Assembly (NCBI GenBank): GCA_025963635.1
Contig: JAOQAK010000055.1
Span: 186,001-250,000 of the forward strand
Direction of reading: 5' to 3'
DNA: 64,000 bases
Origin: Ferruginibacter sp.
Lineage (GTDB): Bacteria > Bacteroidota > Bacteroidia > Chitinophagales > Chitinophagaceae
Below the pieces are notes generated by a model, which saw only the letters and a list, made by a program, of their open reading frames with translations, was not told where the DNA came from and did no database searches. The number at the start of each line of letters is the position of its first letter. Position 1 is the first letter of the stretch. This document shows positions 1-10,041 of the stretch, piece after piece. The translations under genes were made by a program, and so were the position numbers.

Positions 1-682
1 CAGACCATCGGCTCTGGACTATATCGGCATAATCCTTCAACCAGCCATCAAACGAGCCGGCACCGTTGACTGCATTGAATCTTTCGGCCATTGGTTTGCG
101 ATAATCACTAGCCAATTCCTTTAAGCCATTTTTTAAGCGGGTGACAGTTATATATCCCGGCTCACCTGAAAACGCGGCCAAATAAACGGCAACGGATTCA
201 TTATCGGCAGCCCATGCCTTTTTAATTTTTTGAATCAGCCCTATCATGTTACCGATCTTACCAGGTTTTGCAATCATGTGATTGATTACGATTTTATCCG
301 CGTAATCAGTTAGCTGCACTGTGCTTAAATCCGCCTGGAAATCGTAATAGCCACTTTGACCTGCACCTACTGTAAGCGGCAATACATTTTTTTCCCAATC
401 AGAAGTATGTTCGGCGCTAATGTCTTCACGGCTATCCAACGTGCTCCAGGTACTTGGCCCCTCGGTAACCATATATCCGCCTGCATCCGGGCCCGACTGG
501 ATGGTCCATACCCGCCAGGCAACATCACCTTTATGATATTTTTGGGCATGATTAGCAAGTGCTTTTTCAAACTCGCCGGCCTTGTCATTTTTAGTAAATA
601 AACGGTTGGATGTAAGAATTGTCTTTGTCTGTCCTACTCCTAATAGCGGGAGAAGGAATAGCAGGAAAAATAAATTTTTCAT
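1..682 (-). CDS. Exported protein of unknown function, 3' end cut by window edge
   Basis: The reading frame opens with an ATG at 682 and stays open to base 1, giving at least 227 residues; the C-terminus lies outside the window. The N-terminus (MKNLFFLLFLLPLLGVGQ) is a clear signal peptide, so the product should be exported. The rest is soluble, with alternating short beta and helical stretches and repeated Trp/Tyr residues (WRVWTIQSG, VTEGPSTW), which vaguely recalls a dimeric alpha/beta-barrel fold, but no family is recognised. The next gene upstream on the same strand starts at 1298 and ends at 816, so co-transcription is possible across a 133-bp gap. The coding call is firm because the frame is long and the start is a textbook signal peptide; the function is unknown. 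Confidence 0.8.
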   Translation of the reverse strand, partial: MKNLFFLLFLLPLLGVGQTKTILTSNRLFTKNDKAGEFEKALANHAQKYHKGDVAWRVWTIQSGPDAGGYMVTEGPSTWSTLDSREDISAEHTSDWEKNVLPLTVGAGQSGYYDFQADLSTVQLTDYADKIVINHMIAKPGKIGNMIGLIQKIKKAWAADNESVAVYLAAFSGEPGYITVTRLKNGLKELASDYRKPMAERFNAVNGAGSFDGWLKDYADIVQSRWS

Positions 683-815
683 TGTAAGTTCTTTTTTAAA
701 ATGATGAGAGAAATAGAATTGTAATTAAGTTTTAGCGTTAAGATTGATACGTAACAAGCTTGCCTTATAACCAAAATGATTGAGGAAAACTTGTACTGAC
801 TGATTGCGGTATTTT

Positions 816-1298
816 TTACTCCTTGATCATTTTTGAAAAATCTCCATAAATACTTTCGCGTGTTATTTTACCTGCACTGTTAAAGTCATCAAACTGAACG
901 TAATCGATGGTTATTACAAGCCCGGTCTTTTTAGACTTGCCAGACCATTTCCACCAGGATTGCACTATTTTGGCATCTCCATCCAGGTAGTGTAAATAGT
1001 CAGGATAGCCAACTACCGCAACTTTCACATCATCATAAAAATCGAAATCGGAGCTCCACATTTTAAATGCATCCGCAATCGAAATCGATTTTGGCATACC
1101 GGTAATCCAAAACCGGGCTGTATCTGAGTAAAGCAGTTTATTGGCGGCTTCATCTTTCGCCAGGTAGGCTTTAACGGTATTATTTATAACATCAATGTAA
1201 GCGTGCTTGATGTAAATAGTGCCGTTCTTTTCTTCCTGTTGTGAAAAAGCTGCAATTCCAAAAACGAATAAGGCTGTTGTTAAAATAATTTTTCTCAT
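816..1298 (-). CDS. Exported NTF2/SnoaL-like protein (DUF4440-type)
   Basis: A 160-residue protein with a signal peptide (about residues 1-19, cleavage after AAFS). The mature part has the size and pattern of a SnoaL/NTF2-like cone: an N-terminal helix with the start of a substrate pocket (VINNTVKAYLAKDEAA), a W-I-T-G-M turn, and a C-terminal sheet (VQSWWKWSGKSKKTG followed by VITIDYVQFDDFN). Such proteins often act as small-molecule binding or isomerase-like scaffolds, but many have no known role and no catalytic residue can be assigned here. It lies between the truncated exported gene and the large T9SS protein, separated from the latter by a terminator, so it belongs to the downstream unit. 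The family call is moderate. Confidence 0.75.
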   Translation of the reverse strand: MRKIILTTALFVFGIAAFSQQEEKNGTIYIKHAYIDVINNTVKAYLAKDEAANKLLYSDTARFWITGMPKSISIADAFKMWSSDFDFYDDVKVAVVGYPDYLHYLDGDAKIVQSWWKWSGKSKKTGLVITIDYVQFDDFNSAGKITRESIYGDFSKMIKE

Positions 1299-1557
1299 TT
1301 TTTTTGTTTTTAGTTTTCCTACTCTTCTGGCTTTTCGGTTTCGCCCCTGCTAAAATCCCTAAGCAGGACAGGTTTTGTATTGTTTAGTTCTACGGTTATC
1401 CGGGTAATGAAAAAATGTACATCTCAATATTTACCTGTTTACTACTGCCTGATTTTTGGCAATGATAGAATATCAATATTCATTAGATCAACTATTCAAA
1501 TAACTGCACTTTGAAGGATAGCTCTTTCGAAGTATAGAATTGATAATATCGGGTTTT
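1299..1557. other. Intergenic stretch between the T9SS protein gene and the NTF2-like gene
   Basis: Roughly 260 bases with no credible ORF on either strand. It is AT-rich close to the NTF2-like start and presumably carries that gene's promoter. I could not place a confident Bacteroidota -33/-7 pair (TTTG / TAnnTTTG). The strong terminator of the upstream gene closes the region. Confidence 0.5.
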
Positions 1558-1598
1558 CAAAAATCTCAGCGACCAGGTATTATCCCGGCCACTGAGAT
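1558..1598 (-). terminator. Strong intrinsic terminator after the T9SS surface protein
   Basis: On the minus strand, 24 bp past the stop codon at 1622, the arms at 1592-1598 and 1563-1569 pair perfectly over 7 bp (ATCTCAG with CTGAGAT). Pairing continues inward through G-U and G-C pairs to a stem of about 15 bp, followed by a T5 run. It isolates the upstream gene from the NTF2-like gene. Confidence 0.85.
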
Positions 1599-1621
1599 GA
1601 ACTATTAACAAAACCCGCAAC

Positions 1622-4600
1622 TTATTTTGTGATCACTAATTTTTCATTTAGCTGGATCAATTTCCCTTCGTCACTCCTGGTCACCAGGCGACAGATGTAA
1701 AAACCTGCAGCCAGTTTCGTTCCATCCAACTTTTGATAATGACTGCCTGCGCTCATCCTGCCTTCCTGCAATACTGCCACTTTTTGTCCTAGTTGGTTGT
1801 ATACCGCCAGGCTGATGTGTGCATCCTTTGGAAGTATATAATGGATCGTAGCAGAAGAACTGAATGGATTTGGATAGGCCTGAATGGTTGGCACGCCTGG
1901 ATTGTCATCTGCTTCGGGAATTATGGCAACTGCTCTTGACGCAATGCCGCTGCAACTGCTGTTCATCGTGTACAAAGGAGTAATGTTGTCAACAGCGGTA
2001 GTTCCATTCTGACTGGCAGCTACAAAAACCTTAAAGGTGGCTGTGCCTGTATTGCCATTGACATCTTTTACCGCTACATAAATGGTATACACCCTGCCAT
2101 TACCGCCACCCATTCTTTCGCTGCGCAATTGCACGGATTTGCAATTTGTGGCGATCACGATATCTTTTAAAGTGTTGCCATCATCTCCCGCTGCATCTTC
2201 CGCTTCGTCACTGGTAACTTTTGTAATTACCACATTGGCCACGGGGATGGTGCCGCAGTTATCGGTTACCGAAGTTATAAACTGGCTGGCGGTAATTGTT
2301 TGGTAGGAGTGACTGGGAGACCAGAGAAGCACAATGGGTTTGGCGATCTCGTTGATAACCGGTGGCTGTATATCCTTTACAGTAACCGTAAATGAACAGG
2401 AAGCGCTACCACAACTATTTGTTGCTGTGATGGTGACGGTTGTAATTCCTACGTTGAATACCTTCCCACTTCCGTTGCCAGACCCGCTTCCGGTAGTGGC
2501 GCCCGCAAATGTGTAGGAGATGGTGGGTGCAGGAGTTCCTGTTGAAGGTGATAGATAAGTAGCTACTCCGCTACACAACCCTGTCGTATTGTTGATAGTA
2601 ATATTTCCTGGACAGCTGAGGGTTGGTGTTTGATTCACCATTACAGTTACCGTTGCACACGAGGTGGTATTGCAGATCCCTTTGTATCTTATATAATACG
2701 TGGTCGTTACGACAGGAGAAACCGTAATCGCATCTCCCGTACCTGCCGAAATTCCATCACATGAACCGGTGAACCATTCTGTTATTGCTCCTGTTCCTTT
2801 TGATCCACCGGATACCGTCAAAGTAGTGCCGGCTCCGTTACAGATTGTTGTTGTACCTGTTGCTCCGGTTGGTGGTATCGACAAAGTATTCACCGTTATG
2901 GTTGCAGTCCCCGCGATATCGCCGGCCCTGGCAGTGCAGCCTGCGCCGGTGAGGGAGGTCACAGAATAATTAGTAGTCGAAGAGGGTGATACAGAAACTA
3001 TCTCGGGGTTTGTGCTGGCTGTTATCAATGTACCACCGTTGATGCTATACTTAAATGGCGCAGTTCCTGTAAACTGGATGCTTAGATTGGTGGATGTGTT
3101 ATTGCAGATTGCAACTGTACCGCTGATTGCGGCTGTCGGAAATGGATTGACTGGTACGATAACAGAATAGGCCTGGCCCGGACAAACCAGAGATGGTGAA
3201 TAGGTCAATACCGGTGTAATATTATACTGCACAGAACCTTGTGCCGTCCCAGGGTTATCTAACAGTTGATGAATCGGGATACCCTCGTACAAACCAGTCA
3301 CGCTACTTGTGCCGTCCACTGCACCCGTAATACCTCCGGTAACTGTGCCTATAGACCACGTGAAATAAAGACCGGTAATCGCCTGGGGGAATGGCGAGAT
3401 GATTGCAATGGATAATGGGACATCCACAAATGATCCACTGCAAATAGCTGAAACTGCAGGAATTATTCCCGTTGGCACTGGCTTCACTGAGCCGTTTACG
3501 GCCACGTTCTGTGGTGTAACTCCTGTTGATGAAGCCGTGATAGTACCTGACGGGTCACCTGAAGCTAACGCTGCCAGCCTTACAAATATGGTAGTTGTAT
3601 TAACTGTTCCGCTGGAGGGAGTAAGTGAAACACTTGTTGCAAAACCGCTTCCGGTAGTGAGTGATACTTCAAAACCCGCGGGAGCTGCAACATCCAGGTT
3701 TGCTGTTAAGCCTGTGCCTGACACTGAAAATGTTTGTTCTGCTGAAGCAATACCGGCGCAGGTCGTAAATGTTGTTAAAGTGCCGGAGGTTGTAATAGTA
3801 GAATTAACTCCATACTCATACGCACCCTGGTCGGGATTGCCTGTACGGGCAAATCCCCGGATATCTGTGGTGGGCGCACCTGCAAGGGTACCCGCATTAA
3901 TAGCCGGAGAAGTACTTTGGATGGAGAGTCCGTCGTCGGCCGTCATCCAAATGTTATCCGGCCCATCGGGGTCAGCAGGATTCACAAATAACGGGTTGCC
4001 CGAAAAGGTTGTAGTAGCATTAAACACATCAATTGAAAAATTAAACACACCGTTGTAAGCGGTATTGCCATTGTTGTTGTTATAGTAAATACCATTCTTA
4101 TCGTTCACCGTCGCCCCGTTTACGTTGTACATCGCCCCGCCACTTACATCCACCGAATTGTTGTAAAACGTGCAATTGACCAGGTTGGTGTTGCAGGCCG
4201 CGTTTAGCAATCCTCCCCCACGACTCGCCGAATTGTTGGCAAAAACCACGTTGGTCAGGTTGGCCGTCATGGTGAAGCCATTCAACTGCAAGCCACCGCC
4301 GCCGCTGGTTGAGTTTCCCGCAAAAACGACGTTGGTCATCGTGATGACAAAGCCCGTACCTGCGGTAATATACGCCATCCCCCCCGTCGGGTGATTCAGA
4401 ACCGCCACGTTCGTCAGGGTGGGCGAGCCGTTAGTCGCGTAAATCCCCCCGATTGATGACGCTGCATTCCCCGTCACCAGTAGGTTTTCCAGCCTGGGTG
4501 AACTCCCGTACATAACCACTCCTCCCCCGATTGACCGGCCAAAGCTCCCCCCTTCCGCGGTTAGGAAACCATTGCCATTGGCATTTGCCCCCGTTACGGT

Positions 4601-5431
4601 AAACCCATCCAGGCGGGTGCTGCTTCCGTCGTTGGCCGAGGTCACCACGTGGTAGCTGGTGTTGCTGCCGCTCAGGATAGTGGAGTTTTGCCTCCAGTTG
4701 CGCTGGCTCAGCAGGGTTTCGCTGCCGCTGCCACTGAACCCTCCGTAAATCGCCACGCCATTGATGAGGTGAAAGCTGAAATCTGCATTGGTGAGAAGTC
4801 CGCCAGACCGGTCGGTTGCCAAACCAATCGGACAGGCGGTTGGTGCGTATGTGCCCTGGGCTACCCAGATTTGGGTCACACCGCAGGTGCGGGCGGCATC
4901 AAGGGCCGCTTGCAAGGTCAGAAAAGCCCTGGCCCAGGTGGTGCCGTCGTTGGTGCCCACCGCTGCCGCTCCATTGACATAAGCAATGTTGCCCGCATAG
5001 GTTGGGCAGGGGTCGGTGCCATCGACGGTTTGAGCAATCGAGCCCGTGCTGGTGATGAGATTGGCCGAACCGCTGTACACCGCCACGATAACGTGGTTGC
5101 CCGCCGCCAGGGCAGAAGTGCTGAACGAGGCCACGCCCGCAATTACGGGTACGTCGGCCGCCAGTACCGTGGCGCCGTCCGAAAAAGTGACCGTGCCTTC
5201 GTTGACGATTTGCGGAATAAAAAAGCCATTATCCTTTACCGTGGCGGTAAAGGTCACCGCCGCACCTACCGTGGAGGGGTTCAGGCTGGAGCTTACGATC
5301 GTGTATGTCGTACTCGGGGCCGCAATTGCAACCGAGGTTAACATAACGCTGATAGAGAGCAAAAGGGTTCGAAGCGACCGGTGTGCGGTGAAGGCAACTT
5401 CGATCCACGGGAAAGGGAATAATTTTTTCAT
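1622..5431 (-). CDS. Large multidomain surface protein with T9SS sorting domain
   Basis: From the ATG at 5431 (MKKLFPFP; the longer frame to 5473 adds an unlikely leader) this is about 1269 residues. Reading in order: a signal/anchor segment to about residue 45; a bacterial Ig-like domain (about 45-135); a right-handed parallel beta-helix region (about 140-540) beginning with the typical YVNGAAA..GTNDGTTW motif and rich in Asn/Gly ladder turns; then several Ig/HYR-like repeats with C-x-G-V-A-T pattern; and a C-terminal type A T9SS sorting domain (about 1180-1269) with the conserved YPNPF and LNQLGQ-type motifs. It should cross the outer membrane by T9SS and stay attached or be released as an adhesin or glycan-binding protein. 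Base composition is clearly more GC-rich over about 4080-5430 than in the rest, so the gene may be a mosaic. Confidence 0.9.
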   Translation of the reverse strand: MKKLFPFPWIEVAFTAHRSLRTLLLSISVMLTSVAIAAPSTTYTIVSSSLNPSTVGAAVTFTATVKDNGFFIPQIVNEGTVTFSDGATVLAADVPVIAGVASFSTSALAAGNHVIVAVYSGSANLITSTGSIAQTVDGTDPCPTYAGNIAYVNGAAAVGTNDGTTWARAFLTLQAALDAARTCGVTQIWVAQGTYAPTACPIGLATDRSGGLLTNADFSFHLINGVAIYGGFSGSGSETLLSQRNWRQNSTILSGSNTSYHVVTSANDGSSTRLDGFTVTGANANGNGFLTAEGGSFGRSIGGGVVMYGSSPRLENLLVTGNAASSIGGIYATNGSPTLTNVAVLNHPTGGMAYITAGTGFVITMTNVVFAGNSTSGGGGLQLNGFTMTANLTNVVFANNSASRGGGLLNAACNTNLVNCTFYNNSVDVSGGAMYNVNGATVNDKNGIYYNNNNGNTAYNGVFNFSIDVFNATTTFSGNPLFVNPADPDGPDNIWMTADDGLSIQSTSPAINAGTLAGAPTTDIRGFARTGNPDQGAYEYGVNSTITTSGTLTTFTTCAGIASAEQTFSVSGTGLTANLDVAAPAGFEVSLTTGSGFATSVSLTPSSGTVNTTTIFVRLAALASGDPSGTITASSTGVTPQNVAVNGSVKPVPTGIIPAVSAICSGSFVDVPLSIAIISPFPQAITGLYFTWSIGTVTGGITGAVDGTSSVTGLYEGIPIHQLLDNPGTAQGSVQYNITPVLTYSPSLVCPGQAYSVIVPVNPFPTAAISGTVAICNNTSTNLSIQFTGTAPFKYSINGGTLITASTNPEIVSVSPSSTTNYSVTSLTGAGCTARAGDIAGTATITVNTLSIPPTGATGTTTICNGAGTTLTVSGGSKGTGAITEWFTGSCDGISAGTGDAITVSPVVTTTYYIRYKGICNTTSCATVTVMVNQTPTLSCPGNITINNTTGLCSGVATYLSPSTGTPAPTISYTFAGATTGSGSGNGSGKVFNVGITTVTITATNSCGSASCSFTVTVKDIQPPVINEIAKPIVLLWSPSHSYQTITASQFITSVTDNCGTIPVANVVITKVTSDEAEDAAGDDGNTLKDIVIATNCKSVQLRSERMGGGNGRVYTIYVAVKDVNGNTGTATFKVFVAASQNGTTAVDNITPLYTMNSSCSGIASRAVAIIPEADDNPGVPTIQAYPNPFSSSATIHYILPKDAHISLAVYNQLGQKVAVLQEGRMSAGSHYQKLDGTKLAAGFYICRLVTRSDEGKLIQLNEKLVITK

Positions 5432-5973
5432 GATGTGTGTGTTTTGGTAATAGTTTAGAAAAAAAACCAGCATTAAAAAATATTGATGTTATAGCTGATG
5501 ATTTCAAATAATGACAGACTCAACTTACAGCCACAATCAGGTAACACCTCAGCGAACGACTCAACAAATTCGGGAGATGAGGATATTTTTAGTATTGATA
5601 GGGATTCAGGACTCCAGGGAAACTGGGTCGGCCACGGTCTTTTACCAATGAACCTTATTCCCCGCTTATCGAATTTCGAGTTTGTTAATTTGGTAAACCG
5701 TTCTTGTTTATTGCAATCTCTTCAATAATTCCGGCCAACAATAACTTAACTGCCACAACTTAATGAAGGGATTGAATAAAAGAAAGGGTGTGAGGACGAA
5801 CAGGGCCTAAAATTGTCCGAAGAGGTGGTTTTATTTACCGCAGAAATTTGGGACGCAGAGAATTACTGCTTTAACACGAATAATCAAATTGTGGCAGGGC
5901 CGGAAGACGAGATACAGAACCCTGATGGCGGCCGTTAGCACCATTGGCGGTTGAAGACGATAAAGCCGCTTCA
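5432..5973. other. Gene-free stretch between T9SS protein and sensor kinase
   Basis: About 540 bases without a convincing gene. A 76-codon plus-strand frame at 5498-5728 lacks a signal peptide or recognisable domain. The stretch probably holds the promoter of the T9SS protein (minus strand) and the 3' end region of the kinase unit. A short repetitive-looking segment around 5836-5864 (accgcag...gacgcagag) resembles extragenic repeat fragments but is too short to call. Confidence 0.4.
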
Positions 5974-7881
5974 TTATGCAGCCTTTATGGGTTTAAATTC
6001 GAAATAAATGCTGGTGCCATTTTTTACTTCTTCCCGCATAAAGCCGCCCAGTTGCTGTGTGAGTAAAGCTACGAGCTGACCACCGAAACCCGTGCCCTGC
6101 ATCATGCCCGATTTACCAACGCCATCGTCAGATACTTCCAGCTGCAAAACGCCATCAGTCTGCCTTCGGAGTTTTATCTGTACGTTTCCATGTTGCCCTG
6201 CGGGGAAGGCGTATTTCAGCGTATTGGTTAAGAGTTCGTTTACAATGAGGCCCAGTGGCACAGCCGTGTCTATGTCTACATCAATGTTATCCATTGCACA
6301 TTCAATGGTCACCCTTTTTTCTGCTCCAAAAGAGTCAAGAATGCTCTCACTGAGATTGATAAAATAATCCTTCATTTCAATGGCGCCAAGGTTGGTGCCC
6401 TGGTATAATTTCTGGTGAACGATGCCTATGGATTGTACACGGTTCTGTCCTTCAAGCATAGCTTCCCTTGTGTTTTCGTCGTCTATCTGGTTGCTTTGAA
6501 GCACCAGCAGGCTGCTTACTACTTCCAGGTTATTTTTTACACGATGATGAATTTCCTTTAATAACAATTCATTCTCTGCATTTCTTGCCAACAGTAATGC
6601 CTGGGCAGTATTGAGTTCCGAGACCGTTCTTTCTATTTTATCGTTTTTGTCTTGCAATGCCAGGTTTGCTTTTTGTTTGTTACGATTGTTGCGGTAAAGA
6701 ATAATTGAAATTACAAGCACACTTAAGAACAGTCCGGCAGCGGTATTAAAGCGTAACTGATCTTTAACAGATTTTTCAGCTAAATGCAAATCAGCAACAC
6801 GTTGTCCTTCTTTGATCTCCAGTTGTTTTACCTGCCTGGTTTTTTCAACGTTTGTAACAGTGTCATTTGCTGCCATCGAGATCTTTAGAAATGCATATGC
6901 TTTTGCCGGTTCAACTTTCTCAAAGATGCGTGACAATAAATTCGATGAATTCGCTATTACAAGATAATTTTTGAGTTGGGTTGCACCTTGCAGTGCAAGG
7001 CTTGCATATTTTTCAGTTGAATCTGGTTTATTTGCATTAAAAAAAATGGTAGCCAATTCATTTTCTACCTCATTTGCGAAAAATATTTCTTTGGTTTTTT
7101 GCGCAGCATCCAGCGCTTGCATGCCGTAACTAACGGCTTCATCATACTTTTTAAGTTTGCTGTTAACCCGGGATAATATCAACATAGGGTAATCTTCCTG
7201 GAACGGAAAATAGCGTTTTGAATAGTCAAGCGTTTCAAGGGCGAACTGATAGGAAGAATCCAGGTTGTTCTGTCTTTCATGCTCCTGCGCCAACAGGAAC
7301 ATCGCACTCCATTGCGTAAAATTATCTGCATGTTTTATTCCTGGATGGTAGTATGCTTTTTGCGCCCACCTGAGTGCTTCTTTATCATCTCCTAATTTCT
7401 GGTAAAGCAAGCCCATCATATTTATTCCAAATATCTCCCGGACAGGGGCATATTTTTTACTTAGATTGATAGCTTCATAGGCTGTACTAAAACCTTTTTC
7501 AAACGAAGAAGTAATGGCATAAGAGAATGAAAGTGCTTCCAGGCATTCCAGCTCACCCATTGGAAATTTTATTTTCCGGGCTAAGCCAAGGCCCGTATTT
7601 CCCAGTTCTACAGATTTGTTTGTATTGCTGAGGGTAGTACCACGACTAAGCGAGTATAAAGCATGCACCTGGTTTGAATCCTGCCTATTAAGTGCTATTA
7701 TATTATGCAAACTATCTATGGCATGTTGCTCCATAAAAACAGGCTGTGCTTTTGTTATGTAGGCAATACATAAAAATGCCACCGAAACCAGCGTTTTGTT
7801 TCTACCTGCAGATATTTTTTTCAGAAAAAAAAGAACATAACAATACATCGTTTTAGTTTTATGCGGAAATGGCTCGTTCAA
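5974..7881 (-). CDS. TPR-containing sensor histidine kinase (HisKA_2 type)
   Basis: A 635-residue membrane kinase. An N-terminal hydrophobic segment (about 30-46) acts as signal or anchor; a periplasmic TPR-like helical region spans about 55-345; a short coiled segment leads to a transmembrane helix at about 379-396 (AAGLFLSVLVISIILY). The cytoplasmic part has a HisKA_2 dimerisation domain with the phospho-acceptor in KEIHHRVKNNLEVVSSLL (His445/446) and a HATPase with N-box VNELLTNTLKYAFP and G-box DDGVGK. It likely phosphorylates a response regulator, and the LytTR regulator at 10230-10976 on the same strand is the obvious partner. It follows a close paralog (8116-10041). ATG at 7848 is an alternative start. 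The stimulus is unknown. Confidence 0.9.
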   Translation of the reverse strand: MNEPFPHKTKTMYCYVLFFLKKISAGRNKTLVSVAFLCIAYITKAQPVFMEQHAIDSLHNIIALNRQDSNQVHALYSLSRGTTLSNTNKSVELGNTGLGLARKIKFPMGELECLEALSFSYAITSSFEKGFSTAYEAINLSKKYAPVREIFGINMMGLLYQKLGDDKEALRWAQKAYYHPGIKHADNFTQWSAMFLLAQEHERQNNLDSSYQFALETLDYSKRYFPFQEDYPMLILSRVNSKLKKYDEAVSYGMQALDAAQKTKEIFFANEVENELATIFFNANKPDSTEKYASLALQGATQLKNYLVIANSSNLLSRIFEKVEPAKAYAFLKISMAANDTVTNVEKTRQVKQLEIKEGQRVADLHLAEKSVKDQLRFNTAAGLFLSVLVISIILYRNNRNKQKANLALQDKNDKIERTVSELNTAQALLLARNAENELLLKEIHHRVKNNLEVVSSLLVLQSNQIDDENTREAMLEGQNRVQSIGIVHQKLYQGTNLGAIEMKDYFINLSESILDSFGAEKRVTIECAMDNIDVDIDTAVPLGLIVNELLTNTLKYAFPAGQHGNVQIKLRRQTDGVLQLEVSDDGVGKSGMMQGTGFGGQLVALLTQQLGGFMREEVKNGTSIYFEFKPIKAA

Positions 7882-8115
7882 AATGGGCGGAGATCATTTT
7901 ATGCTTAAACAGGGTACAGTTCACTTTTTGGCTGGCTATCAGATTTTCACAAATGAGATTTTCGCAGTTTCAGTCTTCGACTACTTTTACCGGGATGTAA
8001 AAAGTAATGATTTTCATTATAAAAAATGCCGTTCTAATTTCTGTCTGCATCAATGTAAAATATCTGCCAGCCGGCTGTAATACAACTTAAATATAACAAT
8101 TTCATAGATACCTTT

Positions 8116-10041
8116 TTAAATAGCTTTTGCCCGTTTAAAGTCAATTGAAATCAACGTACCCATATTTATTTCCTGCATTAAAGTACCGTCAATTTGCCGG
8201 GTAAGCAAATCAACCAGCTGCGTACCAAAACCTGTCCCTTTGGGTTGAAGATGCAGGATTTTACCCACGCCATTATCGCTGATTTTCAGGCATAAACTGT
8301 CCCGGCCGATTTTTTCAAGACTCACCCTGATCGTTCCTTTCTTACCATTTGGGAACGCATATTTTAAAGAATTGGTCAATAGTTCATTCACGATTAAACC
8401 TACCGGCACAGCCGTATCTATGTCTAAATCTATTTCGTCCATATTAATATCCACTTTTATTCTTTCGGTTTCATTGTAGGAGTCCAGGATATTTTCACAC
8501 AGATTTTGAAAGTAGTTCTTCATTTCAATAAATGCTAAATGCTCCGATTGATACAGCCTTTGATGCAAAATGCCCATGCTTTGCACCCGGTTCTGGCTGG
8601 CTAACATGGCATCATGTATTTCGGGGTCATCAATTTTGGCCGATTGCAGGGCCAGTAAACTACTAACCACCTCCAGGTTGTTTTTAACCCGATGGTGAAT
8701 TTCCTTTAGGAGTAATTCGTTTTGTTCATTCCGGTGATCCAGCAAGGTATTTTTATCCGCTAAATCCAGGTTAAGCGTTTCTAATTTTTTATTGACTTTT
8801 GACCGGATGCGATTGTTGCGATACAATATAAAAGCAATCAAAAAGAACACAACAATTCCGGCCAGCATGGCATAGGCTCTGATATTTCCCTGCAGCAACA
8901 GGTTTTCTTTTTCCACAGCCAGTAAGCGAATTTCCTCTCCAAAACTCAAATTTTGATATTGCTTCACTTTTTCCTGCCGGCTATTATTCAAGCTATCATT
9001 GAGTGTCTTTTCCAGTTTTAAATAGTTAAAGGCGCCGCCTATATTTCCACTTGCTTCATAGGTTTCGGCCATTGTTCTGTACGCATTTTTTATAACTACC
9101 TGTGTACCCAATAAATTAGCAATGAGCAAACTCTTTTGAGCAAAATAAAGGCTCGAATCCAATTGATGGGTCTTCCGGTACACGTCAGAAAATGAGATAT
9201 AGATTTTAACCAATGCATCCCGGGAATTTTCGTCGAGGCATAACAGTTCCGCTTCCTTCAAATATTTCTTTGCTGCCGGAAAATCGCCCGTTTGGTTGTA
9301 TATCATTCCCAGGGTATTTAAACAATTGCCCTTCTCAAAATTATAATACGGGGGATTGGTTGTTTTCAGATCTGAATGATCCAAATAAATAAGTGCTTTA
9401 TTCGTTAACAAAATGGCCGAATCTGATTTATCAAATTGACGGCAGGTATTACCAAAATTAGCATAGGCCGCAATCAGTCCCACATCATCCTTTACCTCTT
9501 CAGCTGTTTTAATTGCTTTATCAAAACTTTCGAAAGCTTCCTTATTGTTGCCTGTTCCAATATGTAAAAAAGCAAATAAAATATGAATCGCTGTCAGGTT
9601 GTAGAAACGGGCTTTATGAGCGTCGTTGTCTTTAGCAAATTTTTTTATGTTCCAGTTGCCTTTTTCGCTGTTGGGATCTTCGGCCAATTTTAGAGCAAGG
9701 GATAAAGCTTTGTATGCCTTTGGGTAATTCCCTTCAATTTGTGTAACGTAACCTATACTTTCCCAGGCACTCGCTTCCCATAGTTTTTGATGCAGTTTTT
9801 GGGATAATAATAATTGCTGTTCGGCGAAATAAAGCGCAGTATCACGATCCATTTCAGAAAAGTAAAAATGTAAATCCCTTGATGCAGACATTTTTAATGT
9901 ATCATTATTGGTATTGAGTAAAACATGTTGGATACTATCCAATTGCTCCCTTACCGGCTTGTCGAAAAGATTATTCTGAGCACGTGAAACCGGCGATTGA
10001 TTAATAAGCATGAAAACTATAAAAAAAAACTTTGCACTCAT
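8116..10041 (-). CDS. TPR-containing sensor histidine kinase, paralog of the 5974-7881 kinase
   Basis: I prefer the ATG at 10041, which gives a clean signal peptide (MSAKFFFIVFMLINQ...SRAQ) and 641 residues; the frame extends to 10113 with an unlikely leader. TPR repeats fill most of the periplasmic half (motifs such as CLNTLGMIYNQTGDFPAAKKY and AMAETYEASGN-like turns). A transmembrane helix (AGIVVFFLIAFILY) then precedes a HisKA_2 domain with KEIHHRVKNNLEVVSSLLALQ and a HATPase with VNELLTNSLKYAFPNG and SDNGVGK. The catalytic half is nearly identical in pattern to the neighbouring kinase while the sensor halves differ, indicating duplication followed by sensor divergence. It sits 116 bp downstream of the LytTR regulator gene on the same strand, so regulator-kinase-kinase is probably one unit. 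Confidence 0.9.
   Translation of the reverse strand: MSAKFFFIVFMLINQSPVSRAQNNLFDKPVREQLDSIQHVLLNTNNDTLKMSASRDLHFYFSEMDRDTALYFAEQQLLLSQKLHQKLWEASAWESIGYVTQIEGNYPKAYKALSLALKLAEDPNSEKGNWNIKKFAKDNDAHKARFYNLTAIHILFAFLHIGTGNNKEAFESFDKAIKTAEEVKDDVGLIAAYANFGNTCRQFDKSDSAILLTNKALIYLDHSDLKTTNPPYYNFEKGNCLNTLGMIYNQTGDFPAAKKYLKEAELLCLDENSRDALVKIYISFSDVYRKTHQLDSSLYFAQKSLLIANLLGTQVVIKNAYRTMAETYEASGNIGGAFNYLKLEKTLNDSLNNSRQEKVKQYQNLSFGEEIRLLAVEKENLLLQGNIRAYAMLAGIVVFFLIAFILYRNNRIRSKVNKKLETLNLDLADKNTLLDHRNEQNELLLKEIHHRVKNNLEVVSSLLALQSAKIDDPEIHDAMLASQNRVQSMGILHQRLYQSEHLAFIEMKNYFQNLCENILDSYNETERIKVDINMDEIDLDIDTAVPVGLIVNELLTNSLKYAFPNGKKGTIRVSLEKIGRDSLCLKISDNGVGKILHLQPKGTGFGTQLVDLLTRQIDGTLMQEINMGTLISIDFKRAKAI

Noticed and set aside
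3399..4058. 219-codon plus-strand frame
   Set aside because: Complementary to Ig-like repeats of the minus-strand surface protein; composition is that of a shadow frame (Val/Pro/Ala runs).
4649..5341. 230-codon plus-strand frame antisense to the T9SS protein
   Set aside because: It lies wholly within the GC-rich part of the minus-strand gene, lacks a domain or signal peptide, and has the Ala/Arg/Gly-rich look of an antisense shadow.
5498..5728. 76-codon plus-strand frame in the intergenic region
   Set aside because: No signal peptide, domain or neighbour on the same strand; probably chance.
5836..5864. accgcag/gacgcagag segment as part of a repeat family
   Set aside because: Too short and found once here; copy number in the genome would be needed to call it.
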